This document shows, one piece after another, positions 17,154 to 27,781 of a stretch of 56,568 nt of DNA. The stretch lies in contig JAIVLN010000012.1 in NCBI GenBank assembly GCA_020524245.1, positions 1 through 56,568 of the forward strand, in the 5' to 3' direction. A program made the translations under genes and the position numbers. The notes under the pieces are model-generated. The model was not told the origin of the DNA. It saw only the letters and a program-made list of their open reading frames with translations, and ran no database searches. Origin of the DNA: Rossellomorea aquimaris (lineage in GTDB: Bacteria; Bacillota; Bacilli; Bacillales; Fictibacillaceae). Numbering within the stretch: position 1 is the stretch's first letter; every line of letters starts with the position of its first letter.

Positions 17154-18967
17154 GCACTTGCCTCCCTGGTTTGATGAGTCGGGAGTTTCACATGAATAGT
17201 GGTTCCTTTCCCATACTCACTTTCAGCCCAGATTTGACCATTGTGCGCAAGAACGACTTCTTTCGCAATGGCTAGACCAAGACCGGTACCACCAATCTCC
17301 CTCGACCTTGCCTTATCTACCCGATAAAAACGATCAAAGATTTTGGAGAGGTTTTGTTTCGGTATCCCAACACCTTCATCCTTAATGCTGATGTGGACAC
17401 TATTACCATCTCGATTCAAATGGAAAGTTACCTTACCGCCATCTGGTGAATATTTTAGTGCATTTGAGATGATGTTATCGAGCACCTGTGTAATCTTGTC
17501 GCGATCGATTCTTACAGGTAAAGGTTTATCCGATATATGTTTCTCAAAAGTAATGTGTTCACTTTTCGACATCTCAAAACGATCGATGACTAGCAGCATA
17601 AGTTCACGTAAGTTGACCTTTTGAAAATTAGGTCGATAATCTTTATTGTCCATCTTGGAAAGTTGAAGCAGATCCGTTACCAATCGAATCATACGCTCTG
17701 TTTCTTGCTGGGTAACATTCAAAAATTTAGGTGCCAGATTTTCATCCTGCATCGCACCTTCTTCTAATGCTTCTAGGTAACTTCTCATCGTCGTCAATGG
17801 TGTACGGAGCTCATGGGAAACGTTTGAAACGAACTCACGACGTTCTCTCTCGATCTGTTCTTGTTCCGTAACATCATGTAAAACCGTAATGATCCCATTA
17901 ACAGGTCCATCGTCCTTTTGAATGACAGAAAAACTTGCCCGAAGGATGAACGGGACCTCATGAGAACTATAATCTAAAATTAATGAATTTGAAGATTCCT
18001 CTAATTTCTCGATTGAAAATTCTTTCTCGAGCCCTAATACTTCAGGTAAAAACCTGCCCATCGCTTCATGTCTGGACATAGACAGCATTTCTTCAGAACG
18101 ATCATTCATTAGGATGATATAACCATCGCGGTCAGTAGCAATGACACCATCTGTCATGTAAGAAAGGACGGATCGTAATTTTGTTCGTTCACTCTCTGTA
18201 ATTTCATTCGCCTCTTGAAGCTTCTTCGTCAAATCATTAAATGAAGCAGCGAGTTGTCCAATTTCGTCTTTATCATACACTTTAACCTTACGGGTGAAAT
18301 CTCCTCTTGCCATGACCTGTGCTTGTTTTTGCATGTCAGCCAGAGGTCTCGTAATCGTACTCGCAAGAATAATCCCTAATAATGCGGTAATTGCCAGGGC
18401 AATAATTGTCGCATTCGCAAGAATTTCGTTGAGTGTTCGCGATAATTCGTAGATATCCTCAATAGAAGCTTCAATTAATAAGGCACCTAGTAGTTGTCCA
18501 TTCTGGCCAGAACGGACAGGTTTCGCCACTACATAGGTACGTTTATCTCCCTCTTGATTTTGAAAGATATCATTTGTATTAATCCCTAAGAGTGCTTGTG
18601 AGACAACAGGACGAGTCGTTTTCTTCCCAACCAGGTCCTCATTATTCGCAGCGATGATTTGCTGGTCAATATTGACGACCATCATCGTATCGATATCTGA
18701 ATATGGAAACTCCTGCAATAATGAGGATAGCCTTTGTTGAGGAGCTTCTTTATCAGATTGTGTAAGAATATTTTCGAGTTCTTCCTCAACGTTAACTTCA
18801 ATCATGTCTGCATTTTCGTCGATGTTCTTCGTAAAGTTTTCTCGTAATTTCTGTTCTTGCCGATCCATAAAAAGAACGCCAATGACTTGCATGGCGATCA
18901 AGATAAGAAGAATATAAACCACAACAAACTTAAAATGTATAGATTTAAAGAAGCCAACCTTTTTCAT
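17150..18967 (-). CDS. walK: WalK cell-wall sensor histidine kinase
   Basis: 605 aa. Order of domains: first membrane helix (FVVVYILLILIAMQVIGVLF), extracellular sensor region, second helix (ATIIALAITALLGIILASTI), HAMP (DMQKQAQVMARGDF), PAS domain (SYMTDGVIATDRDGYII), and the phospho-acceptor His in REFVSNVSHELRTPLT. The HATPase domain shows NIISNALKYSPDGG, DEGVGIP and GTGLGLAI. It phosphorylates WalR, the essential regulator of wall hydrolases in Bacillaceae. It follows walR after 5 bases and overlaps walH. Confidence 0.97.
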   Translation of the reverse strand: MKKVGFFKSIHFKFVVVYILLILIAMQVIGVLFMDRQEQKLRENFTKNIDENADMIEVNVEEELENILTQSDKEAPQQRLSSLLQEFPYSDIDTMMVVNIDQQIIAANNEDLVGKKTTRPVVSQALLGINTNDIFQNQEGDKRTYVVAKPVRSGQNGQLLGALLIEASIEDIYELSRTLNEILANATIIALAITALLGIILASTITRPLADMQKQAQVMARGDFTRKVKVYDKDEIGQLAASFNDLTKKLQEANEITESERTKLRSVLSYMTDGVIATDRDGYIILMNDRSEEMLSMSRHEAMGRFLPEVLGLEKEFSIEKLEESSNSLILDYSSHEVPFILRASFSVIQKDDGPVNGIITVLHDVTEQEQIERERREFVSNVSHELRTPLTTMRSYLEALEEGAMQDENLAPKFLNVTQQETERMIRLVTDLLQLSKMDNKDYRPNFQKVNLRELMLLVIDRFEMSKSEHITFEKHISDKPLPVRIDRDKITQVLDNIISNALKYSPDGGKVTFHLNRDGNSVHISIKDEGVGIPKQNLSKIFDRFYRVDKARSREIGGTGLGLAIAKEVVLAHNGQIWAESEYGKGTTIHVKLPTHQTREASA

Positions 18968-18972
18968 GTAAA

Positions 18973-19680
18973 CTACTCCTGGTCTGGATTTCTAAGGTAA
19001 TACCCTACTCCGCGACGTGTGATGATCCACATTGGATGACTTGGGTTGTCCTCCACTTTTTCTCTTAAACGACGGACGGTTACGTCAACTGTACGTACGT
19101 CTCCAAAGTAATCATATCCCCAAACGGTTTGCAGTAAATGTTCACGTGTCATGACTTGGCCTGTATGCTTCGCCATATAGTGAAGCAGCTCAAATTCACG
19201 GTGAGTCAGTTCAATCGTGTCACCGCGTTTCGTCACTAAATAAGCTTCCGGATGAATCGTAAGCGCACCGATTTTAATTTCGCTTGTTGAATCGATGCCT
19301 TCTTTGTCCCCTTCTTGCTGGTGACGTCTCATGTTCGCTTTCACTCGTGCAATCAGTTCACGTGTACTGAAAGGCTTTGTCACATAATCATCAGCACCAA
19401 GTTCCAATCCTAAAACTTTGTCGATCTCGGAATCTTTAGCCGTCAACATAATGATCGGCATGTCATATTTCTTACGGATTTCACGGCAAACTTCCATACC
19501 GTCCTTTTGAGGAAGCATGATGTCCAATAAAATCATATCCGGCATTTCTTCTTCTACTTTTTCTAAAGCTGTTGCACCATCATAAGCACAAACGACATTG
19601 AATCCTTCTTTTTCTAGGTTGAACTGCAGAATATCTGCAATCGGTTTTTCATCGTCTACTACTAAGATTTTTTTATCCAT
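18973..19680 (-). CDS. walR: WalR response regulator
   Basis: 235 aa, OmpR/PhoB family. The receiver domain shows VVDDE near the N-terminus, the phospho-accepting Asp in [14 protein letters not shown] and Lys in [11 protein letters not shown]. The C-terminal winged helix ends [20 protein letters not shown]...[10 protein letters not shown], the near-invariant WalR DNA-reading helix. AAAGGAGA precedes the ATG. It is the first gene of walRKHIJ. A probable target site lies upstream of the adjacent M23 gene. Confidence 0.97.
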   Translation of the reverse strand: MDKKILVVDDEKPIADILQFNLEKEGFNVVCAYDGATALEKVEEEMPDMILLDIMLPQKDGMEVCREIRKKYDMPIIMLTAKDSEIDKVLGLELGADDYVTKPFSTRELIARVKANMRRHQQEGDKEGIDSTSEIKIGALTIHPEAYLVTKRGDTIELTHREFELLHYMAKHTGQVMTREHLLQTVWGYDYFGDVRTVDVTVRRLREKVEDNPSHPMWIITRRGVGYYLRNPDQE

Positions 19681-19823
19681 GTTGATGGTCTCCTTTTCAG
19701 AAAAGTTAAAACCAATTCAAGCGCATATATAACATTATAATTATTTTTCATAGTTTTCACTTATTTTACCACACTAACCCGTTATGAGGAAATTTGCCCG
19801 TTCTTATTTATTTATAAGAAAAA

Positions 19824-19850
19824 CCTCTAGTAGGTGAGACCTACCAGAGG
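19824..19850 (-). terminator. Terminator downstream of the M23 hydrolase gene
   Basis: CCTCTAGTAGGT and ACCTACCAGAGG form a stem (one mispair) around GAG, 9 bp beyond the stop at 19859, with TTTTTCTTA following on the minus strand. Confidence 0.8.
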
Positions 19851-19858
19851 TAACAGCG

Positions 19859-21346
19859 TTATCGGCTAATATATTGTAACGGATTCAGTAGCGCTCCGTT
19901 TTTATATAGTTCAAAGTGTAGGTGAACACCTGTGGAGTGTCCTGTTGATCCCATTACGCCAATTTTCTGCCCTTTCTTGACGGTTTGTCCGACTTTCACA
20001 TTGATTGACGCGAGATGGGCATATACAGATTTGAACCCGTTATTGTGATTGATGATGATACGGTTCCCGTAACCACCACTGTTGAATCCAGCAGAAACGA
20101 CTGTTCCGTTATCAACTGATAGTATGGAGCGATTACTTGGTCTTGCGATGTCGATACCTTTATGTGCTCTGCCCCAACGTTGACCTTTTTTACTGGAGAT
20201 ATAACCTCCGACTGTCGGCCATTGGAAAGAACCAGTGCCACGGGAAGGAATGATCTTCGTTCCTTTGATTTCAATTTCTGTTACAGGTTCTGAAAGAATT
20301 TCTTCAGAAAGAACTTCTTCTTTAGATACTTTCCCATTAATTTTGGTGACTGCATATTGGACTTTTTTCTTTCCGTCCTTACCATCTTGCTTGATCTTGC
20401 TTTCACCTTTTGGCATGTCGTCATCTTCTTTTACTTCAGACTCATGACGTATCGTTTCTTCTTTTGTAATGTGTTCTTTAACAATAACTTGAGCATATGG
20501 CTCATATGCCATTACATATAATTTTTGTCCGACCTTGAGCTTGCCTTCTTTTTTGAGACCTGGATTCATATCATACATTTTTTCGAAATTCAGGTCATAT
20601 TCCTTCGCAATCGATTCTAGTGTGTCATTCTTCTTTACTTCGTGTACTTTCTTTACGTGTATCCCTTTTTCAAATAGAGAAAGTGCTTTTTCTTGATTGG
20701 TCACTTCATCAATTGAAACTTTGGAAGGCGTAATTTGAACGGATGTATCAAAATCGACGTTAGTGATTTTGTCTTGTTTTTCTTTATCAGCATCTTTACT
20801 TGTGTTGTCTAAGGAAACCGTTTCTATGCCTTCTGTACCATTTTCTTTCGCAGCTGCTTCTTTTTCCAACCGGTCAAGCGTATCAGCATCCGCATGCTTC
20901 AATTTTAACTCACGTAAAAACTTTTCCGCTTCTTCTGGAGTTTTGAAATAACCAAGTGTTTTCTCGCCAAAGGTTACTTTTGCTCCCATGACCCCTACGG
21001 TTAAACGTTCGTTCAGTTTTTTCTTTACAGCTTCGTGATCTACTTCTGGATTGAAGATTCTTTCAGGGACGTACTGGATGTCTTCGTTTACAGTCAATTG
21101 TATATCCTTGAAACGATCTTCACTCTTACTGATAATCTGTTTCTTTGTGTCCTCTACGACACTTTTTTCGTTCACTATTCCGATTTCTTCTCCATCTACA
21201 TACACATGAAATACAGTCTTAATCAGTTCAAAGCGATCATCTGATGCATATGTGTTGGAACTGAAGCCGAACATTCCCAATGCCAGAACAAGTAAACTCA
21301 GAAATGTGATTTTATACCCTTTTGATTTACAGATCCCCATACCCAA
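19859..21346 (-). CDS. Secreted M23 metallopeptidase with LysM and G5 domains
   Basis: 495 aa. A signal peptide (ITFLSLLVLALGMFGFSSNTYA) is followed by an N-terminal region of about 200 residues. Next come a LysM motif (HEVKKNDTLESIAKEY...KVGQKLYV, about residues 235-280), a G5-type domain (residues about 285-365) and a C-terminal peptidase M23. Zinc ligands are visible in AHKGIDIA (His, Asp) and HLHFEL. It should cleave peptide cross-links in peptidoglycan. It lies just upstream of walR, and the WalR-like repeat at 21480-21507 suggests direct WalR control. MGMGICKSKG at the start could be shortened by a few residues. Confidence 0.92.
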   Translation of the reverse strand: MGMGICKSKGYKITFLSLLVLALGMFGFSSNTYASDDRFELIKTVFHVYVDGEEIGIVNEKSVVEDTKKQIISKSEDRFKDIQLTVNEDIQYVPERIFNPEVDHEAVKKKLNERLTVGVMGAKVTFGEKTLGYFKTPEEAEKFLRELKLKHADADTLDRLEKEAAAKENGTEGIETVSLDNTSKDADKEKQDKITNVDFDTSVQITPSKVSIDEVTNQEKALSLFEKGIHVKKVHEVKKNDTLESIAKEYDLNFEKMYDMNPGLKKEGKLKVGQKLYVMAYEPYAQVIVKEHITKEETIRHESEVKEDDDMPKGESKIKQDGKDGKKKVQYAVTKINGKVSKEEVLSEEILSEPVTEIEIKGTKIIPSRGTGSFQWPTVGGYISSKKGQRWGRAHKGIDIARPSNRSILSVDNGTVVSAGFNSGGYGNRIIINHNNGFKSVYAHLASINVKVGQTVKKGQKIGVMGSTGHSTGVHLHFELYKNGALLNPLQYISR

Positions 21347-21479
21347 AACCTTACTTCTCCTCCTACTATGTAGTCTCTATATATCTAGTCTCTTTATCTC
21401 ATGACTTTTTATCTAGTTTAGATTACCGTTTTCAACATTATCATAGGATGTATTTCTTCGACAATATATTACATCTTTT

Positions 21480-21507
21480 TGTAATGTAACTGTAGTATTG
21501 CTGTAAA
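21480..21507 (+). promoter_or_regulatory. Triple WalR-box-like direct repeat
   Basis: TGTAAT, TGTAGT and TGTAAA occur at 21480, 21491 and 21502, each 11 bp apart (hexamer-N5-hexamer-N5-hexamer). The WalR consensus is TGTWAH-N5-TGTWAH. The second hexamer has one mismatch. It lies 134-161 bp upstream of the M23 gene, reversed relative to it. Confidence 0.65.
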
Positions 21508-21558
21508 ATCGTTTCCAGCAAATTCTCTTTTAAGGGAATTAGTGGAAAAAGACAATAA

Positions 21559-21583
21559 AAAAAGCATGATTTCTCATGCTGAA
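21559..21583 (-). terminator. Terminator of the tRNA cluster
   Basis: AGCATGA and TCATGCT pair around TTTC/GAAA. On the minus strand the stem is followed by TTTTTTT, 10 bp beyond tRNA-Phe. Confidence 0.85.
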
Positions 21584-21592
21584 TGTTTGAAA

Positions 21593-21668
<76 letters not shown>

Positions 21669-21697
21669 ATATGAAGTTGCTACTTTAAAGGTTTTAA

Positions 21698-21773
21698 TGG
21701 CGGACCCGACCGGATTCGAACCGGCGATCTCCTGCGTGACAGGCAGGCATGTTAACCCCTACACCACGGGTCC
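21698..21773 (-). tRNA. tRNA-Asp (GTC)
   Basis: 76 nt with encoded CCA. The acceptor GGACCCG pairs with CGGGTCC. The anticodon loop CTGTCAC gives GTC. The T-arm is GCCGGTTCGAATCCGGT. It lies 29 bp upstream of tRNA-Phe on the same strand. Confidence 0.97.
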
Positions 21774-21809
21774 ATGTTCATTGTTTTTAATGTTTTAATA
21801 AGGAAAGAA

Positions 21810-21829
21810 TGGTGAGCCATGAAAGACTC
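21810..21829 (-). repeat. Duplicated 3' end of tRNA-Lys
   Basis: The 20 bases read on the minus strand GAGTCTTTCATGGCTCACCA. This is a 19/20 copy of the T-arm/acceptor/CCA end of tRNA-Lys (21916-21935), placed 106 bp downstream of it. The rest of a tRNA is absent. The intervening 86 bases hold a GTCAGC/GCTGAC hairpin. It may be an attachment-site scar or the remnant of a duplicated tRNA. Confidence 0.75.
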
Positions 21830-21915
21830 CGACGCGTCAGCTAGTCCTGCTGACTAAGCTCACGTTATAAAACTTCTGCAGGGGAACCGTAGGTGAGAGT
21901 CCCTTACAAAATAAG

Positions 21916-21991
21916 TGGTGAGCCATGAAGGACTCGAACCTTCGACCCTCTGATTAAAAGTCAGATGCTCTACCGACTGAGCTAATGGCTC
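21916..21991 (-). tRNA. tRNA-Lys (TTT)
   Basis: 76 nt with encoded CCA. The acceptor GAGCCAT pairs with ATGGCTC. The anticodon loop CTTTTAA gives TTT. The T-arm is GAAGGTTCGAGTCCTTC. First gene of the cluster in transcription order. Its 3' 20 bases are repeated downstream. Confidence 0.97.
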
Positions 21992-22168
21992 TTATTATGC
22001 ATATCGTTTTGACCGACAAAATAAATAGTACCATGGAATCTACGAAAATACAACGAGAAATCGACAAAAAATAATTGTTTACAATTCTTTTAACAGGTGA
22101 GTTTAGACCTATACAGGTGCAATCTATGTGAGCATCTATCTTTTTGGGGTCCAAAGCACTGTTAAAAA

Positions 22169-22196
22169 AGTGACCTTGCTGTATCGCAAGGTCACT
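22169..22196 (-). terminator. Terminator of purA
   Basis: AGTGACCTTGC and GCAAGGTCACT pair around TGTATC, 13 bp past the purA stop, followed on the minus strand by TTTTTTAAC. Confidence 0.9.
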
Positions 22197-22208
22197 ATAT
22201 TTTTGCTA

Positions 22209-23528
<1,320 letters not shown>

Positions 23529-23551
23529 TTATTGCTTTAAAAACCATGCTA

Positions 23552-23580
23552 AGTGTACCAACTCACACGTCTAATGTCAA
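23552..23580 (-). promoter_or_regulatory. purA promoter
   Basis: On the minus strand TTGACA (23580-23575), a 17-base spacer and TACACT (23557-23552): a strong sigma-A promoter about 57 bp upstream of the purA start. Confidence 0.8.
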
Positions 23581-23582
23581 TT

Positions 23583-23627
23583 AAATCCGAACATTAATTG
23601 GTTATTTATTTTATACGTTCGTTTAAT
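23583..23627. promoter_or_regulatory. PurR operator (paired PurBoxes) of purA
   Basis: AAATCCGAACATT at 23583-23595 matches the PurBox consensus AWWWCCGAACWWT at every position. An inverted, weaker copy (ACGTTCGTTTAAT) lies at about 23615-23627. Together they sit just upstream of the -35 box, the same arrangement as B. subtilis PurR-controlled promoters. PurR repression, relieved by PRPP, is therefore expected. Confidence 0.75.
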
Positions 23628-23760
23628 TAGGAGAATGAATGATTATTATGTAGGTATGTTCGTGGCAGCCCATTTGTAGAAAAAGGCTTATGAAGTGAGG
23701 TGAAAAACCGTTTTTTACGACTATTCATTGATAATACCCATAAAAATATCGGTATTTACC

Positions 23761-23920
23761 ATAAAGTTTAAGATTTATAGACTAGATTTGAGAATTATAG
23801 ACCAAAATTAGAAATTATAGCTCAGTTTTCGAAATTATAGCCCAGATTCGAAAAATATAGCCCAAAATCCGGAATTATAGCCCAAATTCGGAATTTATAG
23901 CCCAAAATGGACATCTTCAT
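23761..23920. repeat. 20-bp-period tandem array between dnaB and purA
   Basis: Seven units end in ATAG at exactly 23780, 23800, 23820, 23840, 23860, 23880 and 23900, with a partial eighth (CCCAAAATGG) after. The consensus is close to CCCAAATTCGGAATTATAG plus one base. Units nearest dnaB are most alike and those nearest purA most diverged. The period is not a multiple of three, so it is not coding. Reverse strand units contain TATAAT. Confidence 0.9.
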
Positions 23921-23932
23921 CATCACACAAGA

Positions 23933-23962
23933 AAGCCAGGATGGTACGCTCCATCCTGGCTT
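23933..23962 (-). terminator. Terminator of the dnaB operon
   Basis: AAGCCAGGATGG and CCATCCTGGCTT form a perfect 12-bp stem around TACGCT, 3 bp past the dnaB stop. Confidence 0.9.
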
Positions 23963-23965
23963 CAT

Positions 23966-25330
23966 CTAAGCCCCGGGCGGCATTCCACTTTCATCGTGAC
24001 GCCGTTCGAGGTTAACGAATTTATTGTATTCTTTTACAAAAGCGAGCTCTACGGTTCCAACTGGACCGTTACGTTGCTTCGCGATAATGATTTCGATGAT
24101 GTTCTTGCTTTCACTTTCCTTATCGTAGTAATCGTCACGATACAAGAAGGCGACGATATCGGCATCCTGCTCGATACTTCCGGATTCACGGATATCGGAC
24201 ATCATCGGACGCTTATCCTGACGGGACTCAACCCCACGGGATAGCTGGGACAAGGAAATGACCGGAACTTCAAGTTCACGGGCTAACCCTTTCAATGAAC
24301 GGGAAATTTCAGAGACTTCCTGCTGACGGTTCTCTCCGGATTTTCCGTTCCCTCGGATCAACTGCATATAGTCGATCAAGATCATGCCGAGGCCTTTTTC
24401 CTGTTTCAGACGACGGCACTTCGCACGGATATCGCTGACACGGACTCCCGGCGTATCATCGATATAGATTCCGGCGTTGGAAAGACTCCCCATCGCCATC
24501 GTCAGCTTCTGCCAGTCTTCGCTTTGCAGGTCACCTGTACGTAGACGTTGAGCGTCAATGTTACCTTCTGCACAAAGCATACGCATAACGAGCTGCTCAG
24601 CACCCATCTCCAAACTGAAGATCGCGACGTTTTCATCGGTCTTCGTCGCCACGTTTTGAGCGATGTTCAACGCGAATGCTGTCTTACCTACGGAAGGACG
24701 TGCGGCGACGATAATCAGGTCGTTTCGCTGGAATCCTGCGGTCATTCGATCGAGTTCTACGAAACCAGTCGGGATCCCTGTGATGTCCCCTTTTTTGTTC
24801 TGAAGCTGTTCAATGTTATCGTATGCGTCCACAAGAACATCTTTAATCGAAACGAAAGCACCTGTATTCTTCCGTTGTGCGACTTCCAGGATATTTTTCT
24901 CGGCTTCGTTCAAAATCTCTTCGACTTCGTCCTCGCGAGCGTATCCATTTGCAGCAATATCAGTTGCCGTACGGATCAAACGTCGCAATAACGATTTTTC
25001 CTCGACGATATGTCCGTAATATTCAATATTTGCAGCTGTCGGGACCGAGTTCGCCAGGTCACTCAGGTACGACACGCCGCCTATTTCCTCTAGAAGCTTC
25101 CGATCCTGTAGCTCTGACGTAACGGTAACCAGGTCAATCGGCTCACCTTTTTCCGATAAATCGACCATCACAGAGAAAATCCGTTGATGGGCAGCTCGGT
25201 AGAAATCTTCTGGCATTAACAGCTCAGTTGCTGTCGTCAATGCTTCTGGCTCGAGAAAGACAGCCCCGAGGACTGCCTGCTCTGCTTCTATATTGTGAGG
25301 AGGGATTCGATCTGAAAATAGATCACTCAT
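23966..25330 (-). CDS. dnaB: Replicative DNA helicase DnaB (DnaC in B. subtilis)
   Basis: 454 aa. An N-terminal helical domain (RIPPHNIEAEQAVLGAVFLEPEA) is followed by the RecA-like motor: Walker A in ARPSVGKTAFALN, Walker B in GMILIDYMQLI, and RDKRPMMSDIRESGSIEQDAD near the end. It is the ring helicase that unwinds DNA ahead of the fork. It lies at the end of yybS-gdpP-rplI-dnaB, an order conserved in Bacillus. The start ATG is 15 bp after rplI. Confidence 0.97.
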   Translation of the reverse strand: MSDLFSDRIPPHNIEAEQAVLGAVFLEPEALTTATELLMPEDFYRAAHQRIFSVMVDLSEKGEPIDLVTVTSELQDRKLLEEIGGVSYLSDLANSVPTAANIEYYGHIVEEKSLLRRLIRTATDIAANGYAREDEVEEILNEAEKNILEVAQRKNTGAFVSIKDVLVDAYDNIEQLQNKKGDITGIPTGFVELDRMTAGFQRNDLIIVAARPSVGKTAFALNIAQNVATKTDENVAIFSLEMGAEQLVMRMLCAEGNIDAQRLRTGDLQSEDWQKLTMAMGSLSNAGIYIDDTPGVRVSDIRAKCRRLKQEKGLGMILIDYMQLIRGNGKSGENRQQEVSEISRSLKGLARELEVPVISLSQLSRGVESRQDKRPMMSDIRESGSIEQDADIVAFLYRDDYYDKESESKNIIEIIIAKQRNGPVGTVELAFVKEYNKFVNLERRHDESGMPPGA

Positions 25331-25345
25331 TGCATTTCCTCCTTA

Positions 25346-25792
25346 TTACTTCTGTTCTGAGACATGTACTTTTAACGTAGCCGTCACTTCTGGGTGAAGT
25401 TTGACCGGGACGTTCGTATAACCAAGTGTACGGATTGGCTCTGAAAGTTCGATTTTCCTCTTATCGACTTTATATTTTTTCTTCTTCAATTCATCTGCGA
25501 TCTGCTTACTTGTGACCGAACCGAATAAACGGCCGCCTTCTCCTGCTTTCGTAGAAAGTTCGACGGTTAGCTTTTCAAGTTCGTCTTTCATTGCAACGGC
25601 TTCAAGACGCTCTTCTTCCGCTTTCTTAGCTTCATTTTCCTTCTTCTTTTCTAAGGATTTCAGGTTGCCTTTATTCGCTTCTGCAGCAAGGTTGTTCGGG
25701 AATAAGTAGTTCCGAGCGTATCCTTCAGAAACGTTCTTCACTTCACCTTGTTTTCCTTTTCCTTTTACATCTTTTAAGAAAATGACTTTCAT
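25346..25792 (-). CDS. rplI: Ribosomal protein bL9
   Basis: 148 aa, starting [36 protein letters not shown], the bL9 N-terminal RNA-binding domain. It then has the long lysine/glutamate-rich connecting helix and the C-terminal domain. It overlaps the gdpP stop by 4 bases, so the two are translationally coupled. Confidence 0.97.
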   Translation of the reverse strand: MKVIFLKDVKGKGKQGEVKNVSEGYARNYLFPNNLAAEANKGNLKSLEKKKENEAKKAEEERLEAVAMKDELEKLTVELSTKAGEGGRLFGSVTSKQIADELKKKKYKVDKRKIELSEPIRTLGYTNVPVKLHPEVTATLKVHVSEQK

Positions 25793-27762
25793 TCCTCGTC
25801 TCCCCCTTCAAAATATTCATCTAATATCTCTTTTAAGCGTAGTTCCGCTTCTTCTATCGTAACGTCTTCCAATTGAGCGGCCGCATTTGTCAAATGCCCT
25901 CCACCGTTCAATTTTTCCATGATCATTTGAACGTTCACGTCCCCTAATGAACGTGCACTAATACTTATTTTATCATCAATTCGCTTGGAAATGACAAATG
26001 ATGCAAGAACGCCCGACATTGAGAGAAGTGTGTCTGCCGCTTGGGCGATTAACACCTGGCCATATTCCTCATCCTCTTCACCAAGGGCAATGGCGATTCC
26101 GCCTTTATAGATGGCGGCATTCTCAATCAACCGGGAACGCTTCACGTATCGATCGAGGTCCTCTTTCAAGAATTTCTGGACTAGTATCGTATCCGCTCCA
26201 TGTGACCTTAAGTAAGAAGCGGCATCGAATGTCCTTGAACCGGTTCTAAGCGTAAAGCTCTTGGTATCCACAATGATACCAGCAAGTAAAGCCGTCGCTT
26301 CTAAAATATCCATCTTACGCAGCTTCGGTTGATACTCCAATAACTCAGTGACGAGCTCGGCTGTTGAGGAGGCATAAGGTTCCATATAGACAAGGACAGG
26401 ATCATCAATGAAATCTTCACCACGGCGGTGATGATCGATGACAATCACCTTTTCCAGCTTATTCAGCAGCTTCTCTTCAATCACAAGAGACGGTTTGTGG
26501 GTATCAACGACAACGAGTAATGTATTCGGTGTCGCACGTTCCAACGCTTCTTCAGGTGTGATGAAATGCTCCCACAACTCTTCTTTCTCTCGGACTTCTT
26601 CCAACAGCCTCTGAATCCCGATATCAATATCGTTCGGATCCAGCACAATACTTCCAGGCTTTTCGTTGATACTTGCGACCTTCAGAATTCCGATGCTTGC
26701 CCCAATCGCATCCATGTCCGGGTTTTTATGTCCCATAACAATGACTTGATCACTATCAGATACCAATTCCGTCAAAGCATGAGAAATAACCCGCGCTCGG
26801 ACGCGTGTTCGTTTCTCCATCGGATTCGTCTTACCGCCATAGAAACGGACTTTTCCATTCGTCTGTTTAATCGCGACCTGGTCTCCACCTCGGCCGAGGG
26901 CGAGATCCAAGCTGGATTGCGCAAGCTGACCGAGATCCGGTAAGTTTGCAGAGCCGCTTCCTAAACCGATACTCAACGTTAATGGAATGTTCTGTTTGGA
27001 CGTCAATTCACGCACTTCATCCAACACCGCGAATTTCGTCTTCTCCAATTCCGACAAAATGCGCTGATTCAAGACCGCTACAAAACGTTCAGAAGATGTC
27101 CTCTTCAGGAAAATGCCATAATCGTTCGCCCATTGGTTCAGGATGGAAGTGACCTTACTGTTGATGTTACTACGAACCTGATCGTTCATCCCTTGCGTCA
27201 CTTCATCATAGTTATCTAGAAAGATGAGCCCCATGACGGTTTGTTCTTCATCATACAGGCGTTCTACTTCGACTTGTTCGGTTACATCTGAAAAATATAA
27301 CAGACGTTCTTCCCTTTTTAAATAGACTCGGTACTTCCTTTTATTGACTTTGATGATATCTTCTTTCTCTTCCCCTTTGATGAAAGGGATCAGTTCTTCA
27401 GAAATCAGGTTCAAGGAGTTCCCGATGAATGATTCCTGTTCAATGATCGTCGTCAAATACGGGTTCGTCCACTCAATCTTATATTGTTCATCATAGAGGA
27501 TGATCCCGATCGGCATTTCCATCAACGCTTCTTCCCCAACTTTTTTTACACGATGGGAAAGCGTCGATATGTAATCCTCGATCTTTGTGCGGAATTCTAA
27601 TTCTTTCATTAATGCAAAATAAATCGTCGCTCCTAACAGGAGAAAGGCAACGATTCCGAATATCCAATTATAATAGGTTATGACGCCAATAAATATAGCC
27701 AAAATGACAAGCAGCAAAACGATATGCAGCTCCTGCCACCTTTTCTCAAAAAACTTTGGCAT
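25789..27762 (-). CDS. gdpP: Cyclic-di-AMP phosphodiesterase GdpP (YybT)
   Basis: 657 aa. Two membrane helices lie in the first 55 residues, then a PAS-like haem/sensor domain and a degenerate GGDEF domain ([10 protein letters not shown]... lacks the GGDEF signature). The DHH/DHHA1 phosphodiesterase follows: [24 protein letters not shown] and [11 protein letters not shown] carry the metal ligands, and [11 protein letters not shown] is in the DHHA1 part. It degrades c-di-AMP to pApA and so affects potassium balance and wall stress. Position before rplI-dnaB is conserved. Confidence 0.96.
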   Translation of the reverse strand: MPKFFEKRWQELHIVLLLVILAIFIGVITYYNWIFGIVAFLLLGATIYFALMKELEFRTKIEDYISTLSHRVKKVGEEALMEMPIGIILYDEQYKIEWTNPYLTTIIEQESFIGNSLNLISEELIPFIKGEEKEDIIKVNKRKYRVYLKREERLLYFSDVTEQVEVERLYDEEQTVMGLIFLDNYDEVTQGMNDQVRSNINSKVTSILNQWANDYGIFLKRTSSERFVAVLNQRILSELEKTKFAVLDEVRELTSKQNIPLTLSIGLGSGSANLPDLGQLAQSSLDLALGRGGDQVAIKQTNGKVRFYGGKTNPMEKRTRVRARVISHALTELVSDSDQVIVMGHKNPDMDAIGASIGILKVASINEKPGSIVLDPNDIDIGIQRLLEEVREKEELWEHFITPEEALERATPNTLLVVVDTHKPSLVIEEKLLNKLEKVIVIDHHRRGEDFIDDPVLVYMEPYASSTAELVTELLEYQPKLRKMDILEATALLAGIIVDTKSFTLRTGSRTFDAASYLRSHGADTILVQKFLKEDLDRYVKRSRLIENAAIYKGGIAIALGEEDEEYGQVLIAQAADTLLSMSGVLASFVISKRIDDKISISARSLGDVNVQMIMEKLNGGGHLTNAAAQLEDVTIEEAELRLKEILDEYFEGGDEE

Positions 27763-27781
27763 GAAGGTCAGCTCCCATGCT

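Noticed and set aside
21992-22160. A further tRNA or small gene upstream of tRNA-Lys
   Set aside because: The sequence is AT-rich with no cloverleaf and no ribosome-site-led frame.
23761-23920. The 20-bp array as a coding repeat
   Set aside because: The period is not a multiple of three and every frame has stops (TAG in each unit).
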